A DNA stretch of 64,000 nt. Source: Chryseobacterium oryctis (lineage in GTDB: Bacteria > Bacteroidota > Bacteroidia > Flavobacteriales > Weeksellaceae). A program made the position numbers and the translations under genes. The stretch is from assembly GCF_025971925.1 (NCBI RefSeq), contig NZ_JAPDHV010000004.1:1-64000 (forward strand), given 5' to 3'. Position 1 is the stretch's first letter. Every line of letters begins with the position of its first letter. The notes beneath the pieces were generated by a model. It had not been told where the DNA came from. It was given only the letters and a program-made list of their open reading frames with translations, and did not search any database. Shown one piece after another: positions 42,773 through 51,704 of the stretch.

Positions 42773-44069
42773 CTCAGTCCTTGCATTGGCTCTATTTATA
42801 GGCGTTGCAAATATAAATGCTCAGGAGAAGAAAACTTTGACTCTTGATGAAGCCGTACAGTTAGGTATAGAAAACAGTAAAAGTCTGAAGATAGATGCAG
42901 CAAAGATTGAAGAGGCTACGGCAAATCTTTTGGAAGCCAAAAACAGACAGCTTCCGGAATTGAAGATTTCGGGAAGTTACACGTATCTTCCGATAAAACC
43001 GACTATGGAGATAAAACTTCCGGGAGTTTCCGGAGCAGGAGGTCCGGAGGTACATCAGGTGCTTTATGGTTCGGCTAATCTTAGTGTTCCTATTTATAGT
43101 GGAGGAAGAATAAAATATGGAATTGAATCTGCAAAATATTTGGTAGAGGCTTCTAAGTTAACCACAGAGAATGATAAGATTGCGATTGCTTATAATATTG
43201 CTCAGGCATACAATAATTTGTTTAAAGCTAATCAATCTATCAAAGTATTAGAAGAAAACCTGACAGCTTCCAGAAAAAGGGACGAAACTTTTCTTAAAAT
43301 GGAAAATAATGGATTAATTGCAAGAAACGACAGATTGAAAGCCAATCTTCAGACATCAAATATAGAATTGCAATTATTGGAAGCTAAAAACAATTACAAT
43401 ATTGCCAATATCAATATGGATTTACTTTTGGGTATACCCGAAACCACCGAAATTGAAGTAGACCAAAACTATATTGATGAAGGAGATGATGTAAAACCTG
43501 TAGACTTTTATGTGATTGAGGCTAAAGAAAATCGTAAAGATTTAAAAGCATTGACTCAGCAAAGAAAAGCAGCAGAATTGGGAACAAAAGCTGCAAAAGC
43601 TGAAAATCTTCCTTCAATTGCTTTTACAGGGGGATATGTTGCAGCAGATATTCCAAAATTTCTTACCGTGTATAATGCTGTGAATGTTGGTTTAGGGGTA
43701 TCTTACAATCTTTCAAATCTTTGGAAAGAAAATTCATCTTTAAAACAATCTCAGGCAAGAGAAAAACAATTGGCAGCAACAGATGAATTATTAAATGACA
43801 ATATTAAGTTAGAGGTTAACAGAGAATACCAAAATACGGATTATTCCAGAAAAAGAATTGCTGTTTTTGAAAAATCTGCTGAACAGGCTAATGAAAACTA
43901 CAGAATTACAAAGAATAAATATGATAATGGTCTAGCTACGATGACAGAATTATTGGATGCTGATGCAGCCCAAATTGCAGCAAATGTTGGTGTTATTAAT
44001 GCAAAGGCGGATGCAGCTTTAGCTTACAGAAAACTATTACAAACTACAGGAATTTTAACAATAAAATAA
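42756..44069 (+). CDS. TolC family outer-membrane efflux protein
   Basis: A 437-residue TolC-type protein with a signal peptide (cleavage near NINAQ) and the two-repeat OEP layout: helices such as LTLDEAVQLGIENSKSLK and the matching DATAQ-like region near the C terminus (ATMTELLDADAAQIAANV). It would form the outer-membrane channel of a tripartite pump with the next two gene products. It overlaps tetR upstream and is 20 nt before the HlyD gene. Confidence 0.9.
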   Translation: MKKINNSVLALALFIGVANINAQEKKTLTLDEAVQLGIENSKSLKIDAAKIEEATANLLEAKNRQLPELKISGSYTYLPIKPTMEIKLPGVSGAGGPEVHQVLYGSANLSVPIYSGGRIKYGIESAKYLVEASKLTTENDKIAIAYNIAQAYNNLFKANQSIKVLEENLTASRKRDETFLKMENNGLIARNDRLKANLQTSNIELQLLEAKNNYNIANINMDLLLGIPETTEIEVDQNYIDEGDDVKPVDFYVIEAKENRKDLKALTQQRKAAELGTKAAKAENLPSIAFTGGYVAADIPKFLTVYNAVNVGLGVSYNLSNLWKENSSLKQSQAREKQLAATDELLNDNIKLEVNREYQNTDYSRKRIAVFEKSAEQANENYRITKNKYDNGLATMTELLDADAAQIAANVGVINAKADAALAYRKLLQTTGILTIK

Positions 44070-44089
44070 AATTAAGAACTATACCAAAA

Positions 44090-45193
44090 ATGGAAAATAA
44101 TAATACACAATCAGCTGAACCTAAAAAGAAGAAAAGTTTAGTTTTTCCAATAATTTTAGGAGCTGTTTTAATAGGCGGAGGAATCTACGGATACAATGCT
44201 TATTCCTATGGACAGTCTCATGAAGAAACAGATAATGCGCAGATAGCTTCAAATATGGCTCCTGTAATTTCAAAAATTTCGGGGTATGTGGCAGAGGTGA
44301 AAGTAAAAGATAATCAGTTTGTAAAAAAAGGGGATACATTGGTTATTTTAGATAACAGAGACCAAAAGATGGCTTTAGAACAAGCTCAGGCTGCTTTATC
44401 GACTGCAAAAAGTAATATTTCTACAGCGGAAGCATCTACAACAGCTACATCAAAAAATATCGGTTCGTCTCAAGCGGCTGTAACTACAGCTAATGCACAA
44501 ATAGAAGCTGCAAAAGTAAATGTCTGGAAAACGAGTCAGGATTTAAAAAGATATGCTAATCTTGTAAAAGACCATTCTATAACTCAACAACAATATGAAC
44601 AGGCTTTGGCGGCTAAACAAACGGCAGATAAACAATTGCAGGTTTTGATTGACCAAAGAAATCAGATTGCTCAACAGACCGGTATTGCTTCTTCTCAAAC
44701 TGCGGCAAGTTCTCAGCAAATCAGTGTGGCAAATTCTGTAGCGAAGCAGAGAGAAGTTGACGTAGAAAATGCAAAATTGAATCTTTCTTACACGGTAATA
44801 TTAGCTCCAGAGGATGGATATGTTGGCAAAGTTCCGATTCAGGCAGGTCAATTTTTACAAGCTGGAGCTCAATTGTTTGCTTTAGTGAAAAATGACCAAA
44901 AATGGGTGGTTGCCAATTTCAAAGAAACTCAGGTTGATAAAATGCTTGAAGGTCAAAAAGTGAAAATTGAGATTGATGCTTTTCCTGATAAAGAATTTGA
45001 TGGTGTCGTAAGTTCTTTTTCACCTGCAACCGGAGCTACATTTTCTATTCTTCCTCCGGATAATGCGAGCGGTAACTTTGTGAAAGTTGTTCAAAGACTT
45101 CCTGTAAAAATTGATTTTGTAAATCTTGATAAGAATATTGCAAAAAAATTAAGAACAGGAATGAATGTGAAAGCAGTGGTTTTGCTTAAATAA
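44090..45193 (+). CDS. HlyD/EmrA-type membrane fusion protein
   Basis: A 367-residue adaptor with one N-terminal membrane segment (VFPIILGAVLIGGGIYGYNAY at about 17-37), a lipoyl-like half-motif (ETDNAQIASNMAPVISKISGYV), a long coiled coil with many Ala/Gln (SAAQ-rich, about 90-200) and the second lipoyl half (ILAPEDGYVGKVPIQAGQFLQAG). These match EmrA. It would link the inner-membrane pump to TolC across the periplasm. Confidence 0.92.
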   Translation: MENNNTQSAEPKKKKSLVFPIILGAVLIGGGIYGYNAYSYGQSHEETDNAQIASNMAPVISKISGYVAEVKVKDNQFVKKGDTLVILDNRDQKMALEQAQAALSTAKSNISTAEASTTATSKNIGSSQAAVTTANAQIEAAKVNVWKTSQDLKRYANLVKDHSITQQQYEQALAAKQTADKQLQVLIDQRNQIAQQTGIASSQTAASSQQISVANSVAKQREVDVENAKLNLSYTVILAPEDGYVGKVPIQAGQFLQAGAQLFALVKNDQKWVVANFKETQVDKMLEGQKVKIEIDAFPDKEFDGVVSSFSPATGATFSILPPDNASGNFVKVVQRLPVKIDFVNLDKNIAKKLRTGMNVKAVVLLK

Positions 45194-45327
45194 TATTTAA
45201 AACTGTGAAATAAGTGAATTATCGATTGTTTTGGAGGAAAATCGATGATAAAGGTTTGATGAAGTAGTAAAATTAACCCAATGTTTGAATCCTTACTGAT
45301 AATTCACTTTTTTACATTATTACAACT

Positions 45328-46905
45328 ATGCAAGATTCATTAGTAGAATATGGAGCCCGAAGAGTAATCATTACGATTACGGCTATTCTTTGTGCTTTGC
45401 TGGAAATTGTGGACTCCACAATTGTAAATGTTGCCTTAAACGAAATGAAAGGTAACCTTGGAGCCACACTTTCTGAGGTGGGCTGGGTGATTACAGCTTA
45501 TGCAATTGGGAATGTTATCATTGTTCCGATGACGAGTTGGCTTTCTCAGCAGTTTGGGCGCAGAAATTATTTTGCTGCTTCCATCATTATATTTACTATT
45601 TTCTCATTTTTATGTGGAAATGCTACCAATATTTGGGAACTGGTATTTTTCAGATTGATGCAGGGAATAGGTGGAGGAGCTTTATTGGTAACATCACAAA
45701 CTATCATTACAGAGTCTTATCCGCTTGAAAAAAGAAGTATGGCTCAGGCAATTTATGGTTTGGGTGTAATTATTGGTCCTACTTTAGGTCCACCATTGGG
45801 AGGATATATTGTAGATAATTTCAGTTGGCCGTATATTTTTTATATCAATATTCCGATTGGAATTGCTGCCGCTTTAATGACGTTACAATTTGTGAGAAGC
45901 CCCAAATATGCCGAAAAACGAAAAGTTTCAGATGTAGATTGGTTAGGAATCGCTTTATTGGCAGTTACGGTTGGTTCATTACAATTTATATTGGAAAGAG
46001 GACATGAAGAAGATTGGTTTGAAAGCGGAATGATTGTCGTATTTACCATTGCTGCTGTTTTAGGATTTATCTTATTTCTTTGGAGAGAACTTACTTTTAA
46101 ATATCCGATTGTAGAGCTTCGAGTTTTGAAAAATGGAAATTTAAGGATTGGTACGGTGATGTCATTTGTTTTAGGTTTTGGATTATATGGCTCTACATTT
46201 ATTGTACCTCTTTATACACAAAGTATTTTGGGTTGGACTGCACTTCAGTCAGGAGCTTTAATGATTCCTGCTGCATTAACGACAGCTTTCATGATGCCTA
46301 TTATTGGAAGGCTGTTATCTCGAGGTGCAAAACAGCAAATTCTTGTGGCATTAGGATTATTTATTTTCTTCATCTACAGTTTTTGGGGTTATAAAATTCT
46401 TACACCGGATACAAGTAAGGAAGCATTTTTCTGGATGCTGATTGTAAGAGGTGCAGGTTTAGGTTTATTGTTTATTCCAATTACGTCATTATCATTAAGT
46501 ACATTAAAAGGGCAGGAAATTGGTCAGGGAGCAGCATTTACGGGAATGATGAGACAGCTTGGTGGTTCATTTGGTATAGCAGCAATTACAACATTCATTG
46601 CCAACGAAACTCAGGAACATAGATTGAATTTAATTTCTCATTTAGATTCTTCAGATTTTCAGGTTCAGCAAAGAATTGATGCTCTGAAAGCTGGTTTTAT
46701 TTCAAAAGGCATGACTCCCGATGCAGCCATAAATGCAGCTTACAAAGTGCTGGATTTATCGGTAACCAAACAGGCAACAGTTTTATCTTATATGGATGTT
46801 TTCCTTTATTTAGGAGTAATATTTTTGATATGTATTCCGTTTATTTTGTTCATAAAAGAACGAAAAGGTAAAGAAAAAATAGATTTAAGTGAAGCAATGC
46901 ACTAA
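45328..46905 (+). CDS. DHA2-type MFS efflux pump, EmrB-like
   Basis: A 525-residue major-facilitator protein with 14 predicted helices, typical of the DHA2 drug/proton antiporters. It has LEIVDSTIVNVAL in helix 1 and GWVITAYAIGNVIIVPMTSWL in helix 2, and RLMQGIGGGALLVTS later. It would drive export of a toxic compound through the HlyD protein and TolC. A 134-nt gap separates it from the HlyD gene without a terminator. Confidence 0.92.
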   Translation: MQDSLVEYGARRVIITITAILCALLEIVDSTIVNVALNEMKGNLGATLSEVGWVITAYAIGNVIIVPMTSWLSQQFGRRNYFAASIIIFTIFSFLCGNATNIWELVFFRLMQGIGGGALLVTSQTIITESYPLEKRSMAQAIYGLGVIIGPTLGPPLGGYIVDNFSWPYIFYINIPIGIAAALMTLQFVRSPKYAEKRKVSDVDWLGIALLAVTVGSLQFILERGHEEDWFESGMIVVFTIAAVLGFILFLWRELTFKYPIVELRVLKNGNLRIGTVMSFVLGFGLYGSTFIVPLYTQSILGWTALQSGALMIPAALTTAFMMPIIGRLLSRGAKQQILVALGLFIFFIYSFWGYKILTPDTSKEAFFWMLIVRGAGLGLLFIPITSLSLSTLKGQEIGQGAAFTGMMRQLGGSFGIAAITTFIANETQEHRLNLISHLDSSDFQVQQRIDALKAGFISKGMTPDAAINAAYKVLDLSVTKQATVLSYMDVFLYLGVIFLICIPFILFIKERKGKEKIDLSEAMH

Positions 46906-46916
46906 AGTTAATCAAT

Positions 46917-46944
46917 AAAAAACTCCAAAAATTGGAGTTTTTTT
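46917..46944. terminator. terminator of the efflux operon
   Basis: ACTCCAA pairs with TTGGAGT around a short A-rich loop, with A and T tracts on the two sides. It lies 12 nt after the MFS stop and ahead of the convergent HxlR gene. Confidence 0.85.
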
Positions 46945-46963
46945 ATTTTAAATAATGATTAAT

Positions 46964-47320
46964 TTAAAGAATCTTTTTATGAAGTTTTCCCCATTTTTCT
47001 AATTCTTCGATGATGGGCTTCAATTTATATCCTATTTCTGTCAGTTCATATTCAACTCGTGGAGGAACTTCTGCATAAACAGTTCTTGTAATAATTTTGT
47101 CCCGTTCCAATCTTCGTAGCTGAAGGGTAAGCATACGTTCTGTAATGTTTTCTAATTTCTTTTTCAGTTCACCAAATCTCAGTTTCCCGTTGATAAGATA
47201 ACAGCAAATTGCCAAAGACCATTGTCCGCCAATCATGTTTGATGCGTAGACTTCAGGACATTCTTCGGCAAGAGCTTTTTTATTTGAAAAATTTGTGGAG
47301 GTTTCTTTTATTTTAGTCAT
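46964..47320 (-). CDS. HxlR-type winged-helix regulator
   Basis: A 118-residue MarR-like HxlR protein. The conserved Cys is in ECPEVYASNMIGGQW, and the winged helix has LRFGELKKKLENITERML and LERDKIITRTVY, as expected. Such proteins often sense electrophiles or quinones. It is divergent from the quinone-reductase-like gene at 47410, which it may regulate; the palindrome at 47348 lies between them. Confidence 0.9.
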   Translation of the reverse strand: MTKIKETSTNFSNKKALAEECPEVYASNMIGGQWSLAICCYLINGKLRFGELKKKLENITERMLTLQLRRLERDKIITRTVYAEVPPRVEYELTEIGYKLKPIIEELEKWGKLHKKIL

Positions 47321-47347
47321 TACTTACATTTTTTATAGTACCATACA

Positions 47348-47360
47348 ATTGGTTGCCAAT
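47348..47360. promoter_or_regulatory. small palindrome between HxlR and the reductase gene
   Basis: ATTGG-TTG-CCAAT, a perfect 5-bp inverted repeat with a 3-nt spacer, in the 89-nt divergent gap. It is a candidate HxlR operator only because of its position. Confidence 0.35.
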
Positions 47361-47384
47361 ATATAAGATGAAAGTTACACATAT

Positions 47385-47392
47385 TATTTTTG
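47385..47392 (+). promoter_or_regulatory. -7 box of the reductase gene
   Basis: TATTTTTG, 17 nt before ATG 47410. Confidence 0.5.
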
Positions 47393-47409
47393 TATTAGAA
47401 ATTTAAAAT

Positions 47410-47940
47410 ATGAAAACATTAATAATTGTAATTCACCCCAAAATGGAAGAATCTTTAATCAATAAAAGATGGGTTGAAGAATTAAATAAATTTCCTGAAA
47501 AATATGTAGTTCATCAATTATATGAAACTTATCCGGATGAGAAAATTGATGTTGTAAAAGAACAGGAACTTATAGAATCTTATGATAAAATAATTTTTCA
47601 GTTTCCTTTATATTGGTTTAGCAGTCCACCTTTTTTGAAGAAATGGTTTGATGAAGTGCTTTTGTATGGCTGGGCTTATGGAAGTAAAAGTGGTTATAAA
47701 GTAGGAGGAAAGAAAGTTGCCTTGGCAATATCGGCAGGAATTGATGAACAAGAATTTCAGGTAACGGGGAAATATAAATACACAATAAAAGAACTTACAA
47801 GACCTTTTGAGCTTACTTTTGATTATATAAAAGCAAATTATAAAGAACCGTTTGTTTTTTACGGAATTGAGCAGAATCCTTCTAAAGAATGGATTGAGAG
47901 AAGTGTACCCATGTATTTGGATTTTATTGATAGACTTTAA
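47410..47940 (+). CDS. NAD(P)H dehydrogenase-like flavodoxin-fold protein (KefF/MdaB type)
   Basis: A 176-residue flavodoxin-like protein: VIHPKMEESLINKRW at the N terminus for phosphate binding, QFPLYWFSSPPFLKKWFDEVLLYGWAYG at about 71-98 for FMN/FAD contacts. These match NQO1-like/KefF-type oxidoreductases that reduce quinones with two electrons. It is divergent from the HxlR regulator, a common arrangement for quinone-stress genes. Confidence 0.87.
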   Translation: MKTLIIVIHPKMEESLINKRWVEELNKFPEKYVVHQLYETYPDEKIDVVKEQELIESYDKIIFQFPLYWFSSPPFLKKWFDEVLLYGWAYGSKSGYKVGGKKVALAISAGIDEQEFQVTGKYKYTIKELTRPFELTFDYIKANYKEPFVFYGIEQNPSKEWIERSVPMYLDFIDRL

Positions 47941-48020
47941 TTAAAATAATATAAAAAATAAACCTACTGACAAACAGTTGTCAGCAAACTCACTTATATT
48001 TACAGACAAAATGAAAATAA

Positions 48021-48572
48021 ATGAGCTATTGCACCGCAATTGAAGGTATGCAGCCTGAAAGTAGAAAAGAACTTCATAAAAATTACCATGATAATCATTA
48101 TGGCTTTCCTATTCATGATGATAATGAGCTGTTCGGAAGATTGATTATGGAAATCAATCAGGCGGGATTGAGCTGGGAAACTATTCTTAAGAAAGAAGAA
48201 AGTTTCAGGAAGGCTTATGATAATTTTAATATTCAGAAAGTAGCAAATTACACAGAAAAAGACAGAGAAAGGCTCTTAAATGATGCAGGAATTATTAGAA
48301 ATAAATTGAAAGTAAATGCAGCTATCGAAAATGCCAAAACTATTGTAGAATTACAGAAAGAATTTGGTTCATTCGAAAAATGGCTGGAATATCATCATCC
48401 TAAGACTTTACAAGAATGGATGAAGATTTTCAAAAAAACTTTCAAATTTACAGGCGGGGAAATCGTTAATGAATTTCTGATGAGTATAGGTTTTTTGAAA
48501 GGTTGCCATGATGAAAGTTGCCCTGTTTATAATGAGGTTTTGAAACAAAACCCGAAGTGGATGGAGGTTTAG
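48021..48572 (+). CDS. tag: DNA-3-methyladenine glycosylase I
   Basis: A 183-residue helix-hairpin-helix glycosylase that removes 3-methyladenine from alkylated DNA. It has YHDNHYGFPIHDDNELF at about 22-38, INQAGLSWETILKK with the catalytic Glu at about 54, and Zn-binding candidates Cys4 and CHDESC near the C terminus. It is slightly shorter than E. coli Tag. Its TAG stop lies inside the first copy of the 40-bp direct repeat (48568-48607). Confidence 0.9.
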   Translation: MSYCTAIEGMQPESRKELHKNYHDNHYGFPIHDDNELFGRLIMEINQAGLSWETILKKEESFRKAYDNFNIQKVANYTEKDRERLLNDAGIIRNKLKVNAAIENAKTIVELQKEFGSFEKWLEYHHPKTLQEWMKIFKKTFKFTGGEIVNEFLMSIGFLKGCHDESCPVYNEVLKQNPKWMEV

Positions 48573-48607
48573 TTTTGATTAAATTTTATAGCTAAACTAT
48601 CATTTGA
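48568..48607. repeat. 40-bp direct repeat, copy 1 (island left boundary)
   Basis: 39 of 40 bases match 51705-51744 (only 48579 vs 51716 differ). Read on the minus strand it would encode SNDSLAIKFNQN and a stop, a relic of the last 13 codons of the VWA lipoprotein gene. It covers the tag stop codon. Confidence 0.85.
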
Positions 48608-48608
48608 G

Positions 48609-48632
48609 AAAAGCCTCTGAAATGAGGCTTTT
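48609..48632 (+). terminator. terminator after tag
   Basis: AAAAGCCTC pairs with GAGGCTTTT around 6 nt, just after the repeat copy. The symmetry lets it act from both sides. Confidence 0.75.
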
Positions 48633-48635
48633 GTC

Positions 48636-49238
48636 TTATTGCTTTGATTTTTTAGTAGGCTTTATTTTTTCAAAGCATACGCTTCTTATTCCACTATCGT
48701 AACAATATGTTCCTTTGTTTAGTTTATATTTAATCTTTGAGTATTGTTCTCTTAAATTTAGTTCATCATCAATAATAGTAAGCCAATTTTGAATTTTACT
48801 TCTTAAAGGTGTTTTTTCAATTTTGAGTTTACTTTCAGGGTAAATTTCATCAAAAGAAAGTTTTTCAAGATTTCCTTTTCTTAGAATTTTAATTGTTAAA
48901 TAATCACCATCTAAATAAACAAGAGAATCATCATCATAATTTTCATTAACTAAATCAATTTCCAGTTCTTTTAATTTTGAGATAATTCTTTTTGCTTGTT
49001 TAGGAGGTATTTTCTTGTTTCTATTAATTTCTTTAATATTGTTATTTTTCTTTTTTTCCAGATGAACATAAATAGAACCAGAGAATCTATTATTTTTCTT
49101 TTCCTGGAGGCCTACTGTAAGTGGAGAATTACAAAAAGCGAACTCATAATATGCGATATTATTTAAGCTCATTTTCTGGCTGAGCATAAAATTACTAATT
49201 GACACGCATATAATAAGTAAGATTTTATTGTTCATCAT
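48636..49238 (-). CDS. secreted hypothetical protein of the 48.6-51.7 kb island
   Basis: A 200-residue protein with a signal peptide (ILLIICVSISNFMLSQ), then a Lys/Asn-rich region and a domain with DGDYLTIKILRKGNLEKLSF and a late Cys pair (KGTYCYDSGIRSVCFEK). I do not recognise the family. It starts on the stop of the upstream gene (TAATGATG), so it is translated with it. All three secreted products of this operon could form one system, but no function can be given. Confidence 0.7.
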   Translation of the reverse strand: MMNNKILLIICVSISNFMLSQKMSLNNIAYYEFAFCNSPLTVGLQEKKNNRFSGSIYVHLEKKKNNNIKEINRNKKIPPKQAKRIISKLKELEIDLVNENYDDDSLVYLDGDYLTIKILRKGNLEKLSFDEIYPESKLKIEKTPLRSKIQNWLTIIDDELNLREQYSKIKYKLNKGTYCYDSGIRSVCFEKIKPTKKSKQ

Positions 49239-49795
49239 TATTGTTTCGTTAAATAAATATTTTTCTTAGTTGGTATGGTCGTTTTAAAATTAGTACAATC
49301 TTCTGTCGCTATATCATTATCCGGTAAAAATATTACAGTCATATTATTAGGCGTTTCAGGTTTAATTCTTAAATAAACATATCCATAATCTATACATCCT
49401 AATTTTCCACCTGAAAAACGAGCCATATATGCTTTTAAATCTGGTTGAAGGTTATGTCCATAAAAACTTGTTTTATCATCTGGTTGAGAAAAATTATCAT
49501 ATTCTATAACTCCATTTGAGCTAGTAATTTTTAATCTTCCAATTAATCTATCTTTTTTCAAACTATCTTCAAAACCAAAATTTTCTCTTTTTATAAAATT
49601 AAATTCATAATTTTTATCATCAAGCATACCTTTCCATGTTCCCACATATTTATTCAATAAATTATTTACATCCTTAACATATGTTGCTGGGGGGCAAGCT
49701 CCAAATTCACATTGAGCCATTGTTTCAAGTGATACAGTCTGCGCAAAGCAATTAGTGAAGATAGCAAGACAAATAATACTTAATTTTTTATTCAT
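49238..49795 (-). CDS. DUF6705-like secreted protein
   Basis: A 185-residue protein with a signal peptide (MNKKLSIICLAIFTNCFAQ). The mature start TVSLETMAQCEFGACPPATYVKDVNNLLNKYVGTWKG and later FNFIKRENFGF match the DUF6705 type, a small secreted family frequent in Chryseobacterium, of unknown role. It is in the middle of the island operon and overlaps the next gene by 1 nt. Confidence 0.75.
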   Translation of the reverse strand: MNKKLSIICLAIFTNCFAQTVSLETMAQCEFGACPPATYVKDVNNLLNKYVGTWKGMLDDKNYEFNFIKRENFGFEDSLKKDRLIGRLKITSSNGVIEYDNFSQPDDKTSFYGHNLQPDLKAYMARFSGGKLGCIDYGYVYLRIKPETPNNMTVIFLPDNDIATEDCTNFKTTIPTKKNIYLTKQ

Positions 49796-49813
49796 AATTT
49801 TTTATTTTAATTA

Positions 49814-51163
49814 TTAACCCGGGCAACCGGAAGTCATTTTAGTTTTTTCGGCAGTTAATTTTATTTCATAATTTGTGCCATTAGAATCCATTTTATAAAG
49901 ATTGGTCGCTTTCACATTCATTTTTTCGCTTATGAAGTTTAAAAAACCAGACTCTAAATCATTTGAATATTTCTCCATAAATGTGGGAAAATCTCTAGTG
50001 AAGTCACTAATTTGCTGTTGTGTAAAGCTTTTAATCTGATATTGATTTCCCGTAAACCTAATTTGGTAATTACCATTGCTGGTTACCATTACAGCATATA
50101 CATCAGATAAAGGCCTTCCAGCTTCCTGAGCATTTTTAAGCATATCCATAAAATATTTTATATCTGCTGGTGAAAACATTTTAATTCCTTTTCTTGTTAT
50201 TTCGGTGCCATCTTCGTCTGTATAAGTATAATCATTAACATGAGTATGAATATAGCCCATAATGTTTTTATTTTCAGGAAAATCAGCTTTAGGGAGAGAT
50301 AAAGTGTTTGATGTTTCGTTTTGTCCTGCTGTATCTTGGTAAGTATAATTTCCATCAGTTCTTTGGATGTAGCCTGTTTCTCCTTTTAGATTTGTTTTCC
50401 CTTCTAAATTTGTAATATTGCTTTTAAAAGTAGTATTATTAGTTAAGGTTTTTACTTTTGAGCAATTATCTGTAAAATTTTGGATTTCTGGAGTATAAGG
50501 AAATCCTCCTCCTCCTGAACTACTACCACTTCCTGTTCCTCCTCCTCCAGTTGAGCCTCCCCCACAACCATCACCTTGATATATGCTTTCACAAGGCAAT
50601 AAAGGACCAGAGCAATACATGTCAATGTAGGTATATGTTGGTCCTGCGCTTCCGTCATCATTAGTCCATGTCCATGTTGTTTCAATTACAATACATCCTT
50701 TGTTGGTTGGTGAAGTATTTGCCGCTCCGTCTGTTGCGGTTATTTTGTGTCGGCTCCTGTCGTTGAAAACCAAAGCATTAAAGAATTTTTTAGATTCTTC
50801 ATTATTTTTTCTTCTGAAAAATACTCTGTCACCCTCTTTCTCTACAACAAGTATAAAATTTACTTTGCCATTCTTTATAACGGGAGCTTCCAGAAAGGTT
50901 TCTTTTGTTCCCATTGTTATTGCATAATCCCAATAGATGTTTCCGAAATTGGCTGTAAAATAATTTTCGTCACCATACTTTTCGAAAACTTTCATCACGT
51001 TTTCGATGTACCTTTCATCTTCTTTCCAGAGACTTTTAGAATGGTATTCTTTAGATTGGGGATTTACAGAGGTAGTAATCTCATCGTGTACACAGGAGTG
51101 TAGCATAAAGGCAAATGCTGACATTAGCAATAGCCTGAGAAATAAATTTTTCTTCATAGACAT
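49814..51163 (-). CDS. lipoprotein with Gly-rich linker and JAMM/MPN-like C-terminal motif
   Basis: A 449-residue protein with a lipoprotein signal sequence (FAFMLHSC; Cys at about 24). Residues about 25-190 form an N-terminal domain, followed by a Gly/Ser linker at about 203-224. The C-terminal domain has GYIHTHVND, then 12 more residues and FSPADIKYFMDML, which has the H-x-H ... S-x-x-D order of JAMM metalloproteases; Glu in KGETGY could be the catalytic residue. The usual His-His-to-Ser distance is shorter, so this is a candidate only. It is the first gene of the island operon. Met1 or Met3 could start it. Confidence 0.72.
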   Translation of the reverse strand: MSMKKNLFLRLLLMSAFAFMLHSCVHDEITTSVNPQSKEYHSKSLWKEDERYIENVMKVFEKYGDENYFTANFGNIYWDYAITMGTKETFLEAPVIKNGKVNFILVVEKEGDRVFFRRKNNEESKKFFNALVFNDRSRHKITATDGAANTSPTNKGCIVIETTWTWTNDDGSAGPTYTYIDMYCSGPLLPCESIYQGDGCGGGSTGGGGTGSGSSSGGGGFPYTPEIQNFTDNCSKVKTLTNNTTFKSNITNLEGKTNLKGETGYIQRTDGNYTYQDTAGQNETSNTLSLPKADFPENKNIMGYIHTHVNDYTYTDEDGTEITRKGIKMFSPADIKYFMDMLKNAQEAGRPLSDVYAVMVTSNGNYQIRFTGNQYQIKSFTQQQISDFTRDFPTFMEKYSNDLESGFLNFISEKMNVKATNLYKMDSNGTNYEIKLTAEKTKMTSGCPG

Positions 51164-51239
51164 TTGTTTTTTGATTGTTAAATATATACTTTTTTTATTA
51201 CTCTACAAATGTGTGAATAAATATTTAATTATGATGCCC

Positions 51240-51281
51240 TATTTTTGATGCCTGATTATTTTTGATGCCTGATTATTTTTG
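51240..51281 (+). repeat. 17-bp tandem repeat upstream of the XRE gene
   Basis: TATTTTTGATGCCTGAT at 51240-51256 and 51257-51273, then a partial copy TATTTTTG at 51274-51281. Each copy contains the promoter -7 string. A related GATGCC also precedes the first copy. Confidence 0.8.
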
Positions 51282-51290
51282 AAAATAATT

Positions 51291-51298
51291 TATATTTG
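51291..51298 (+). promoter_or_regulatory. -7 box of the XRE gene
   Basis: TATATTTG, 24 nt before ATG 51323, just after the 17-bp repeats. Confidence 0.45.
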
Positions 51299-51322
51299 CT
51301 TTATATAATTAGATGGGTAGCC

Positions 51323-51700
51323 ATGAATACAACTATAGGAAAAAGAATAAGAAAATATAGAGAAAATAAAGGATTTTCTCAGGAAGAATTGGCGGAGAAA
51401 CTTCATATTTCACGATCAACTTATCAACGAATAGAAAATGGAGAAACCAATTCATGGGTAAATCATATTGAAAATATTTGTTCTTCTTTGGAAGTAAGCA
51501 TGGACGAGATTTTAAAACCAGAAGAAGGAAGTGTACAAATAAATAGTGATAATGAACAGACGAATGATAGATCAAGTGGTATAATTCAAAACCAGACGAA
51601 CAATTATAACACTTCTGAAAAGCTTATAGAACAGTACGAAGAACGTATTATGGAACTTAAAAAAGAAGTCGAGTTCTGGAAAAATAAAGCAGGTGTTTAG
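51323..51700 (+). CDS. XRE-family helix-turn-helix regulator
   Basis: A 125-residue protein. The N-terminal 60 residues form the HTH domain with KIRKYRENKGFSQEELAEKL-type sequence (here GKRIRKYRENKGFSQEELA) and STYQRIENGE. A low-complexity Asn/Gln stretch follows, and a coiled coil (EKLIEQYEERIMELKKEVEFW) ends the protein. The start is ATG 51323; an earlier TTG at 51296 overlaps the promoter. The gene is divergent from the island operon and probably regulates it. It ends 5 nt before the VWA stop. Confidence 0.88.
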   Translation: MNTTIGKRIRKYRENKGFSQEELAEKLHISRSTYQRIENGETNSWVNHIENICSSLEVSMDEILKPEEGSVQINSDNEQTNDRSSGIIQNQTNNYNTSEKLIEQYEERIMELKKEVEFWKNKAGV

Positions 51701-51704
51701 CTAT

